Part shown: in pieces, positions 55,432 to 64,000 of the stretch
Position numbering within the stretch: position 1 is the first letter of the stretch
Layout of the letters: the number at the start of each line of letters is the position of its first letter
Origin: [Phialemoniopsis] sp. UDSM-2020
Lineage: Eukaryota; Ascomycota; Sordariomycetes; Thyridiales; Thyridiaceae
Direction: 5' to 3'
DNA length: 64,000 bases
NCBI GenBank assembly: GCA_018873225.1
Contig: JAEILZ010000007.1
Location: 1 to 64,000 of the forward strand
Notes under the pieces: generated by a model
The model's database searches: none
What the model was told of the DNA's origin: nothing
What the model saw: the letters and a program-made list of their open reading frames with translations, nothing else
Made by a program: the position numbers and the translations under genes

Positions 55432-56388
55432 ATGGCTCGTGGCAACCAAGCTCTCAACATCAACCGTGTCGTCGGCCCCCAAGCCGACCTAGCCATCACA
55501 ACCCATGGATCAGACTGGTACTGGGCGGTCTGCGCCATCATGTCAGTATCTACTCTGATATTCATGGGCATGAGTTTCATGCGCCCACGCACAGATCGTC
55601 TGTTCCATTACATCACAGCCGGCATTACTCTTGTGGCTGCCATTGCCTACTTCTCCATGGGTGCCGGTCTCGGTCAGGTCCCCATTCAGGCCGAGTTTGT
55701 GCGTCACGGCAGTCGTCGCGTGTTCGCCGCCGGGACACGAGAGATCTTTTATGCACGGTATATCGACTGGGTCATCACGACGCCGTTGCTGCTGCTTGAC
55801 TTGATGCTCACGGCGGCAATGCCAATCCCGACCATCCTAGTTACCCTTCTGGCAGATGAAGTGATGATCATCTGTGGTCTCATTGGCGCGCTGACCCAGA
55901 CAAGCTACAAGTGGGGTTACTGGACCTTTGGTACCGTTGCTCTCTTCTTCGTTGCCTACCAGATTGTCATCGTAGGACTTCGTCATGCCAATGTCCTTGG
56001 TGGAGCACCGAGGCGGACGTTCCTCATGTGTGGAGTCTGGACCATTTTTCTCTGGTTTCTATACCCCATCGCTTGGGGCCTTTCCGAGGGCGGCAATATC
56101 ATTCACCCCGACTCCGAGGCTGTCTTTTACGGCGTGCTCGACTTGATGGCCAAGCCAGTTTTCGGCTTCATGCTCATCATTGGGCACATGAAGATCAGCG
56201 CCGCGGATTTGGGGCTGAGTATTCGTGAACCCCTCGAGCGTGGGCTTCATGTTGAGAAGCAGGGGTCCTTGAACACGCGCGATGGTCAGAATGGTGCCAG
56301 TACCGGTGTTGGCACAACCACTGCAGGCGCTACAAACGGACAGAGTCATGGAACGGCCGAGGCTGTTCAGCCTACTGGCAATGTTTGA
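55432..56388 (+). CDS. carO: Microbial-type (type I) rhodopsin, CarO-like probable proton pump
   Basis: A single-exon, seven-helix protein of 318 aa. ATG 55432 is chosen for its context (ACGACCATGGCT) and because the upstream open frame (to 55303) is not rhodopsin-like. The helix C motif ARYIDWVITTPLLLLDL carries Asp112 (counter-ion/acceptor position) and Asp123 (donor position), the pair seen in outward proton pumps; in sensory-type NOP-1 the donor is not Asp. The retinal lysine is Lys241 in DLMAKPVFGFML. A hydrophilic Gly/Thr-rich tail follows helix G. It lies head-to-head with a carotenoid oxygenase that could supply retinal. The symbol is given by analogy with Fusarium. Confidence 0.92.
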   Translation: MARGNQALNINRVVGPQADLAITTHGSDWYWAVCAIMSVSTLIFMGMSFMRPRTDRLFHYITAGITLVAAIAYFSMGAGLGQVPIQAEFVRHGSRRVFAAGTREIFYARYIDWVITTPLLLLDLMLTAAMPIPTILVTLLADEVMIICGLIGALTQTSYKWGYWTFGTVALFFVAYQIVIVGLRHANVLGGAPRRTFLMCGVWTIFLWFLYPIAWGLSEGGNIIHPDSEAVFYGVLDLMAKPVFGFMLIIGHMKISAADLGLSIREPLERGLHVEKQGSLNTRDGQNGASTGVGTTTAGATNGQSHGTAEAVQPTGNV

Positions 56389-56640
56389 AGACGGTCAACC
56401 TGGATGGTGATCTCTCTGGGCAGTTTGATATCCTTCAGAAACCGGCGTATTCCAATGCATCTTGGGCCTTGTTGTGTTCGGATCGTTTTCACTTTTGCAG
56501 AGCTCATGTTTCATTCCGTTCTTCAAAATTAATCCGTTCAGGTCGCGGGTATTCTATATATCTTAATTCTTATATCGTAAAGACTGTTAAATTTCCATGG
56601 AAAAGCAAATAAAATTGTACAGTAAATATTCTCCGGACTA

Positions 56641-59600
56641 TCAATCTCTTGCCTCTTCTCGTTCCCTCACCCTCGCCCGGTTGACACTGCCCACAAGCAT
56701 CGCACAAACGTTGCCGTCAGACGGCTGTGTGTCTACCACGTCCCTAAAAGATAAAACGTCAGTCTGGAACCCCTACAATCACCAGGTAATCATATTGAGA
56801 GGCTACTCACATATTCACGGACTTGGCGAATTCCACTAGATGTTGGGTATATCTAATACCCGCTTCATCAGTGCCGAACCGAATGAACTGGATCATGACG
56901 TCCGTTCGATGAGCATGAGCGCTTTTCAGCCTTTCAATAAGTCGACTAATAGGATGCTCCACCCCGGCGGCACCCTTCTCATCATGACCCCAGCAGCCGT
57001 CCGTGAAGACGATGATGCTCACCGGGGTCTGCGCCGGTGCTGACCGGCCAGACTTCTTGGTTGCAGATCCTTGCGAACCGCCGCGATCAGGGAGGCGGTC
57101 CCAGATGAAATTGTCGACGAGCCAGTAAAAGGTGTTCTCCATGAATGTGCCCCTTTCTGAGAACTCACTTTTCTTCAGTACCTCCACGAGGGGACTTGTG
57201 TTGGCATCAGTATGGATTTTGTTTTTGACGCTCGATGCTAGCGCAAGCGAGATCTTCTTCAGGTCTCCCTTCTTTGCAATGTACCCCAGGGTCGTGAAAG
57301 CCTCGATGATTTCTTCTTTATAAGCGTCCATGGACAGGGAATCGTCGATCAGGAAGAGGTGCTCTCGATCTGTCAGGTTCTTGCGAAGATACTCCACCAT
57401 ACTGGTTGTGAGAACATCAGCCTCGTCGCTGACTTTGACTTTTTTGCGCCATTCTGATGCTTCGGCCATCGTCAAGTTGAGTTCTGCACTGTTCGATACG
57501 AGACTCGTACTTGAGCCTGCGCGCTGGCGATAGGGGACTGACAGACTGCCTATGCGCCCAGCGTTGGCGCTGATCGGGGAGGTCGCCGGCGATCCACTGT
57601 CAATATCTGGCTCTGGATTTGGGGTTGTGTGCTCAGTATTCACTATCCCAGTGACCTGTGGCAAGTGAGTCATGCCAGATGCATCCGTGTCGGGTGACAC
57701 GCGCATGTGGAGGGTGTCGCCCGAAAGTCGTTGAGAAGCCGACTCTTGATCGCTGGGGAGGGAAGACCGCATGATCTTATTCTGGACTATGCCCTTGGCC
57801 GCGTTGACATGCCCAAGAACCTTTTGAGCCTTATTCGAAGCCGCCAAATCCTTCCAGGCTTTGACACCTTGTCTCTTGATCTCGTGTGCCGAGCTGACTT
57901 TGAATCGAGTGGAAGCAGCGGGCTCTTCTTCATCAATATCTGACGGTGGCTCCTCCGGCTGCACAATTATGAGCGGTGTTACCTCCTGCACAAATGAATC
58001 GTAAATGGCGGACGCGCTATATCGTTCATACGACATCTCCTTCAGCATGTGGTCGTCCACTAGCTTCAGCACTATGGGTGTGAAGCCATCGCCCGATTGC
58101 TCTGCGGCTTCAATCGCACGGCTATGAAACGTCTGCACGGCATTCAGCCGCCTGACGCTGTCGTGAAAACAGTTCTGCGGGCCTGACTTGAAGCTAGGAT
58201 GACCTTTCGTTTCGTCGAACCGTGCCAAGTCATACTCACGGTACCCATTAGACCCCAGTGTGACCCATACGGCGGCCTCGCTAAGTAGGCATCCCAACGA
58301 CCATATATCGGCCAAGGAGGTGATGTTGTTGGGAACTCCCATCTTGTAAAGAGAATGTTTGCTGCCTTCGGGCGATGCTATGCAAATCCAACGCCGTCAG
58401 TCTACTCCATGCCAAGAGAACATCGAAGGGACAAATTAGGTACCGTATGTCTGATTTCCACCGTGATCAACGCCAGACTCGCGTGGATCGTCGGCTACAG
58501 TCGATACAATGTCGCTCCGGTCAAAGTCTGCAATCTTAGGTACGAAGTCGTATGGCGAGTCAGTCTTTCCGCGACTCAACAGAATGTTGTCCGGCTTTAC
58601 GTCTTCATGAATGCTAAATGCACTCACTTTAGTCAGTAGTTCTTAACATCGAGGCTTAGGTCTCCTCACCCCCGGAACACAAGGCTGCTATCTCTGTGTA
58701 TCATCGACTGATGCAGGATATGGAATCCCTGAAATACTTGAAAGAAGCTTCTCCAGAAGTATTCCTTGCTCGCCAGATCTTGTGGGGTGGGACCACGTAG
58801 CATTTTGGCCAAATCCCCCTTATCGGCGAACTCAAGTATAAGGTGTCGACGATCAGCTTGTTGGAAGGACCCATAGTATCCTATGATATTCTGATTATTT
58901 CGGACCTGCAGCGTTCCAAGCGCGCGAGCTTCGTCGAGCGACGGGGCATAGGTTGAAGCATACGTCTTGATTGCGTACACCTGGTCCACGTCGGCGCCCT
59001 TCCATGATAGGGAGACATGTTAACGAATGTAACGAGAGGGAGAAGCTAGAAGACATACCGATCCCACGTTGTCGCATGCCTTATACGCCTTGACCTTGTA
59101 CACCCGAGACAGTCTGTGACTGCTCAGCTCTTTGACGTCGTAAAAGGGCAACACATGCCTCTCCTCAAGGCACACGTCGCTGAGCCGCGTACGGTCTAGG
59201 ATTAGTGGGAAGAACATCCACTGATACTCCAACACATCTTTCATAAGATCGCGGTAGATTGGTGGCGTGAGCGAGTCCGGCACGGTAGCGAGTGGGAAGC
59301 GCTCGTCAGAAATTTTCATCTGACTGAACTGGTCCATAAAATGGGCCTTGTCAATGTACACGAGCAGAGAGAAGAGGCGTATAGAATGCCCCTTGATGGC
59401 TTCTGCTCCCGTGTGTAATGATGGGCGACAGGAATGACAGACATCTCGGATGCGGCCATTCGTCCAATACCCGGCGAGCTCCTGCAGAGGCAGAAACTGT
59501 ACCTTTTCTCTCTGATCTAGAGGCACTTCCTGGGCGGTATCTCGGGGCGACACATCCGTGTCTTCTGCATCGGCAGGTCTGCCTGTAATTCCAATGTAGG

Positions 59601-59688
59601 CCTTGCTCCTAGTTGATACGAAAGACGTAAATTCCGCGCCAACGCGGGCATCTTTCTTTGCGATCTTTCCTGTCCATAGATTCTTCAT
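56641..59688 (-). CDS. Protein kinase-vWA domain fusion protein
   Basis: Five exons (59688-59059, 58998-58670, 58613-58444, 58377-56811, 56743-56641) give 932 aa. An N-terminal region of unknown fold (about 1-185) leads into a Ser/Thr-kinase-like domain: the VAIK-type lysine in VYAIKTY, the catalytic loop HEDVKPDNILL, a metal-binding motif KIADFD (DFD instead of DFG), an activation-segment end YASPE, and DIWSLGCLL. A Ser/Thr-rich linker follows, then a von Willebrand A domain with the MIDAS motif FLIDDSLSM and IIVFTDGCWG. Substrates and partners are unknown. The start is tentative: ATG 59688 is the first in frame, though an upstream exon could exist. No lesion. Confidence 0.82.
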
Positions 59689-60679
59689 TGTCTGGTAGGC
59701 TGCGTATTGCAAATGCGAGGCAAGATGCGTTGAAAGGTGGATGGAAATCTATCGTCGGTGGTGCTTGGAGATCCAACGAATGTTGATTTCCGAAGACCGA
59801 GAAGGCGAGGGATCTCCTTGGCTCTTTTCTCTCGCTAGCAAGGGCTCGAACAGAACTTCCAGGACGGATAGAATGGTGCTGGCCTGGCATGAATTATTGG
59901 AGATTCGAGAGACTTTTACGAAGCCTGGTGAGAACAAGGCTATTGGTGTGTGCTGACGGTTCGCACACCACCCCCGCCAGAGTCGCCCTGCTTCCGTGGG
60001 TGCGGATGGAACTGGCGCCAGACTCGCTTGTCATTGGCGACGTTTGATTATGCGGCTTACCAAGACCTGGATCCAACCCAGGAAAATGCCACGTCAGGCT
60101 GGAACGCGGCCCTCGGGCTGCAAGGCAGATTTTAGTGCCCATGATGGAGGGTGTGAGTGTGTGCCACCACCCCTTTGAGCCAAGATTAGAAGCTGAAAAG
60201 CTTTGCAGGCTGCTGAAATGACAAGGTGGACTCCATATGCGGGGGGTCCTATTGGCGCAAGGAAATAAGGTCTTTAGGGGTCGGCCTCGGAATCTGCTCT
60301 TGTTGGAACCTGCCACGATTCTAGAATACCTTGACTTGAAGTTGTCGTGCCTGATATCTAGCTAGAATGTGATATATTGCCATGAACAATGGGAGACATC
60401 AAATCCAGCCAAATTATCGACTGACTCATCGTATAGACCGGAAGAGCTTCCTACGTACACAGTAGTGTCACAGAGGATACATCGGTAGGCCTATATAGAA
60501 GTTTAGCTAGGCGATGAGAACCACGACACGAGGAGATGAAGTGCTATATCAATCTTTTTTACTCCAGTGACCGACTTTCAAATGAGATATAAATCAATGC
60601 TTTTAATTTTGAGACGACGCTCCTTCTTGACACTGCAACCTAGGGATTGTCCCAGTTAGTTCGACTTGTCCAGGTCCTT
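59689..60679. other. Intergenic region
   Basis: About 1 kb between the kinase gene's 5' end and the 3' end of the CorA-like gene. ORFs on both strands (for example 59894-60316 minus) show no recognisable motif and probably reflect GC-rich leader. Confidence 0.5.
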
Positions 60680-62741
60680 TTACAAGCCGATCCTCTTCCC
60701 TCTCTTATAGAAAAACCACCATGACATGCTAATGAGAAGCATCACCGGAAAACACAGAACAAAGAAGAGGTTTAGAGCAGGCCAGTTTACTGTCCAATCG
60801 CCCAGAGTGCCGGAGTGTCGATCCGGATCGAACAATATGACCTCGCTGCTGAAGAGCGTCTGGCCATGCAGATGATTAGCTCGGCTTGGGCAAAACTCCA
60901 CGTTCATGTCTGGGCACCTACAGAGATGAAAGTTCCAGGGAGGAAGATCATAGTCAAGACTGTGATGATATGCATGCTGGTCGTTTCTTCCTTTGTCTTT
61001 TCGGCCACGCGCTGCATATGACGATTTGACAACTGCGCCGACTCGGCGAAGAACTCGCCGAGCTTCATGTTTTTGTATTCGATAGTGGCCTTGATCTATT
61101 TTTCGTTATTAGTTGGGTTGTTGTGTGCAAGTGGACAATCTTGGCAACATACCAGGTCCTCCCGCCGTTCAACATTATGTGACAGGTCTTTCATCCGTAA
61201 CATGTTGACTTTCAAATCATTTGCAACAACTTCCAACTGTTGGAGAAATGCCCTGATGTCATCTTCGACGCAATGGAATTCAGGTCTCTGTAGAAGACTC
61301 GTATATCTCTTTGCCAATTCTTCTACAATCATGGCGTTCTGTTCAATGACGAGCATCGAGTTTTGTATGCTCTCTGCAAGCTCGTGCGTGCGCTGGAGAT
61401 TGTCGAATACAAACGGGTCCTCTATCTCCATTTCACCACCTTCTGGTTCGGCGTTTGAGTTGGTCACGACAGCAGAGAGCTCTACTGTTTGCATGTTTTG
61501 TGGCTCTGCACCACGGCGAAACGCAAATCGGTTGGAGAGGCCACTCATTCCTCTTTGCAAAGGCTTGACGATGCTAGACATGGTATCTTGTCTGCGGACC
61601 GGCTTAAACTTGCTGTGGAGTGGCCCTGGCATGACAGGTTCCATGTGTTTCGCAGCCCCTTTTGCAATTGCAATCTCCTCAACAGGAAAGATGATCACGT
61701 CCGGGATCTGCTTTATGGCTTCATTCGCCAGGTACTCATGATAATCGTCACAAGTCTCCGTGCAGGACTCAAGAATCTGAAGATGAGTGACAAGTGTACT
61801 CCGGAACGTGTTGTCAGTAGTGTCAGTGCTGTCGACGTTGGGCACGCTGTCGGGCTCTGGTCTGGCAGTAATTCGATCTCGCACGGAGACATTTCCCTTG
61901 ATGACAATCCACACCGCACGTTCACTGGCCATTTCAAACGAATGGTACACAGACGTGCGTCTCGGATACCAGCGAGTTGTCTCATTGTCGCCTTCGTCAG
62001 ACGTACTGCTGTTGGACTTACGTGGCCCGCTCTCAGTCTTTTTCTCAAAAGTAAGAAGGTCAAAGGCATGTTGGATACGAAAGTGGTGGGCTGCGGGACT
62101 GCTGTCGCGATTCTCTGGTGGCAGGCGCGGCGCCAACGAGTCCCCTACCCGGAAGTGGTTGAAAATTGCTTGCTTGTGCATTCCGCCGAGTTTGAAGCAG
62201 AGATCCAGGAATGCCGGCATCACATTGAAGTGGGAGAGCACCGATAGGAACTGCTCATCGGTGCAACATAAAGCACCGCGTGAAGAGGCAGTTTGTAGAA
62301 AGCTGATAGATTGTGAGCTGCCAGTCCAATGATGGATGATACCAAAATTGTCAGGTTTCCTTACATGAATCTGCTTCCTCGGCTTACGGTTGATGAATTC
62401 AGTGCATCTTTGATATCTGCCAAAGTTGACAATTTGCGAACTGGGGAGACGGTGAATCAGAATTCGTTGTCTTGATGTTGCTTTCCAATAGAAGCACAGT
62501 CCTCCCGAGCTCATATCATGCATATGTACATACTTTGTTGATCCAGTAATTCATCCCACAGGAATATCGCTTGGTATTTGGGATTGTTCACGAAAAGGCG
62601 GTCTTTATCCGTTGATAGACGTGTCGAGTATGTGTGGAGGGCGTGGCGAGATTTGAGGGACCCCTTGATGGTCCTTGGATATAGCTTCGCATGTTCTATC
62701 CACTCGTCCAGCAAGGGATCTCTGGTGACATGAAATGCCAT
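60680..62741 (-). CDS. CorA-like membrane protein (fungal CorA/ZntB-related)
   Basis: Four exons (62741-62534, 62480-61153, 61089-60922, 60859-60680) give 627 aa. CorA proteins are pentameric channels for divalent metal ions, with a large cytosolic domain and two C-terminal helices. The last 120 residues fit: the long helix TIEYKNMKLGEFFAES, then VLTMIFLPGTFISTLF (helix 1) and WPALNLFFVLCFPVMLLISM (helix 2) with a basic end KRGKRIGL. The classic GMN signature after helix 1 is absent; fungal relatives often have FSS/FST-like sequence here, as in LFSSEV. The N-terminal two-thirds are hydrophilic with coiled-coil-like stretches. It may be a divergent transporter or a signalling protein; transport is unproven. 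Confidence 0.75.
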
Positions 62742-64000
62742 GATCAAGAGCACTGAAGTATATTATCCAGCCGCCTGAGGCAATACGCGTGAGATGATGC
62801 ACGATACTCCGGTTTCCAGTCTGCTGTGAGGAAATGTTTGCGTTTTATCTGTATAATTTGCTTGATCGAGGTCCGATTGCCCAAGATGAAGATGATGCCC
62901 AAAGAAAGCAAGTGGGTCCAGATGTGTCGAGGCACTGGATACACTGCGTGTTAGATGGGATGACTGTGACGAACGAGGAGATAATGAGGCTCTCTTAGTC
63001 TCCACAGGAAGCTCAGCCTGATGCGTGATTTCAGTAGGCTTAAGGTGTTTGATCCCCGTAGCGACCAGGGAGAAAAGCCTAGCGTCTCACCGACACCTGA
63101 TTCACGGCGAGAGCGTGTCAGCCTTAGGGGGAGAATTGGGGGAAAGCGGTGAGACCATCCCGAAAGTGAGCAATTGGGTGGCGACAGGCTTTCGTCTAGT
63201 CGGTGGAGGCGCAGCAGCATCTGCATACCCAGCATAATACAGGACGAACAGGGTCAAGCAAGGTCTCGCGGGCCAATCAGCTGGGCTGGACGACATGTTT
63301 TACTGCTTTAATTCATGCATTCACGTAAATAACCTTGGCGCTTCAATTGACACGTCGTGTCCAGAAGGTGGAAAGAAAAAAGGCGCCTACAAAAACGCCA
63401 GACCAAATCCACGACACCCAAACCCTCGATGGACATAAAATGCAATTTCCCAGCCGGGCGCGTAATAAAACACCCTCGTACAATATTCGTGAATCATAAC
63501 AATCTTTGGGATATCAATAAAACACAAAAGCTCCAGACAAAAAGCTGCATATGGCCAGTACGCAAACACCCCAATATGCAGAGCATGAAAGACATATTGG
63601 TAGAGACTCGCCGCCAGATCTCACGGTTCAAAACCCGTCAAACGTCATACATCTCAGGTTTTGGTCGATGTGTTTCTTCTCGGCCTGCAGGAGTAGATTG
63701 CGGGGTCAGCGCCCGCTCAGCCAAGGTGAGTGAGAAGATGAGCCAGCCAGCCAGACGGACGGTGAGGCGAGCACGGAACCGCCGTCGACTCGTCCATGGC
63801 TTGTCCGACAGGAAACAAAGAGCAAAGCCCTTGAAGTCTGAATGGAGTTGGTACTTGCCTCTCTCAATTTTCTTGGTATTTTCATTCGGTAGTTGGTCGA
63901 GTATTTCTGATCGGCCCATCAAGACATGGGACCCCGTGTCAGCCACACTGGCCATCAACTGACCCTGACCTCCGCCGACAAGCATATACAAGCGGAAACG
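62742..64000. other. Right end of the window, no supported gene
   Basis: About 1.26 kb. Overlapping ORFs on both strands (63357-63962 plus; 63638-63991 minus, open to near the window edge) have no motif I recognise. The minus-strand one could be the 3' exon of a gene starting beyond the window. Confidence 0.4.

Noticed and set aside
59894..60316. 140-residue minus-strand ORF upstream of the kinase gene
   Set aside because: No motif and no splice link to the kinase frame; reads as leader or promoter sequence.
63357..63991. Overlapping ORFs on both strands at the right edge as genes
   Set aside because: No recognisable motif, basic or low-information composition, and no splice-supported extension within the window.
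1..64000. CRISPR arrays, IS elements, bacterial-type operons or ribosome binding sites
   Set aside because: The sequence is fungal; no spaced palindromic repeats, terminal inverted repeats or transposase/reverse-transcriptase motifs were recognised.

Overview
The window starts at a chromosome end: positions 1-109 are about 18 copies of CCCTAA, read inward from the left telomere. Gene structure (many 50-80 nt GT-AG introns with CTAAC/CTGAC-type branch sites, two probable GC-AG introns) and gene content (HET domain, Zn(II)2Cys6 regulators, an HR-PKS, an LaeA-like methyltransferase, a carO/carX-type pair) indicate a filamentous ascomycete (Pezizomycotina), probably a Sordariomycete. It is a subtelomeric accessory region. 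All exon models were built by hand from splice signals, reading phase and remembered family consensus; no search or transcript data were available.

Region 1 (1-10.6 kb): a HET-domain gene whose C-terminus is cut short next to the telomere, a 22-codon FAD-oxidoreductase relic, then a likely catabolic or detoxification group: metal-dependent amidohydrolase (+), MFS permease (+) and Zn(II)2Cys6 regulator (-). The 5' flanks of all three carry arrays of CGG (or CCG) triplets repeating every 6-7 bp, the kind of site a Zn2Cys6 protein binds, so the group looks like one autoregulated regulon.

Region 2 (10.6-35.4 kb): secondary-metabolism locus. It holds a P450 and a second Zn2Cys6 regulator that are both broken, a cupin, an intact fumarylacetoacetase-family hydrolase, and a roughly 10-kb highly reducing polyketide synthase gene, KS-AT-DH-cMeT-ER-KR-ACP with a C-terminal carnitine-acyltransferase-like domain (cAT). 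About 5 kb of nearly gene-free DNA separates it from an LaeA-like methyltransferase. The synthase looks intact while its candidate regulator and P450 are decayed.

Region 3 (36.9-49.2 kb): secreted and host- or litter-facing genes: an intradiol dioxygenase-like protein, a flavin split-barrel protein, a small cysteine-rich secreted protein, a saponin-hydrolase-like secreted propeller enzyme and a DUF1996 secreted protein; then a broken trichothecene-acetyltransferase-type acyltransferase and a small DUF4267-type membrane protein.

Region 4 (49.7-64 kb): a ferric reductase, a divergent carotenoid oxygenase / microbial rhodopsin pair (retinal supply and retinal use), a protein kinase fused to a vWA domain, and a CorA-like membrane protein. 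The last 1.2 kb has no gene I can support.

Most notable: the PKS-cAT architecture with its hydrolase and cupin neighbours; the periodic CGG arrays shared by three promoters; and three separate genes broken by stops plus frameshifts within 48 kb.
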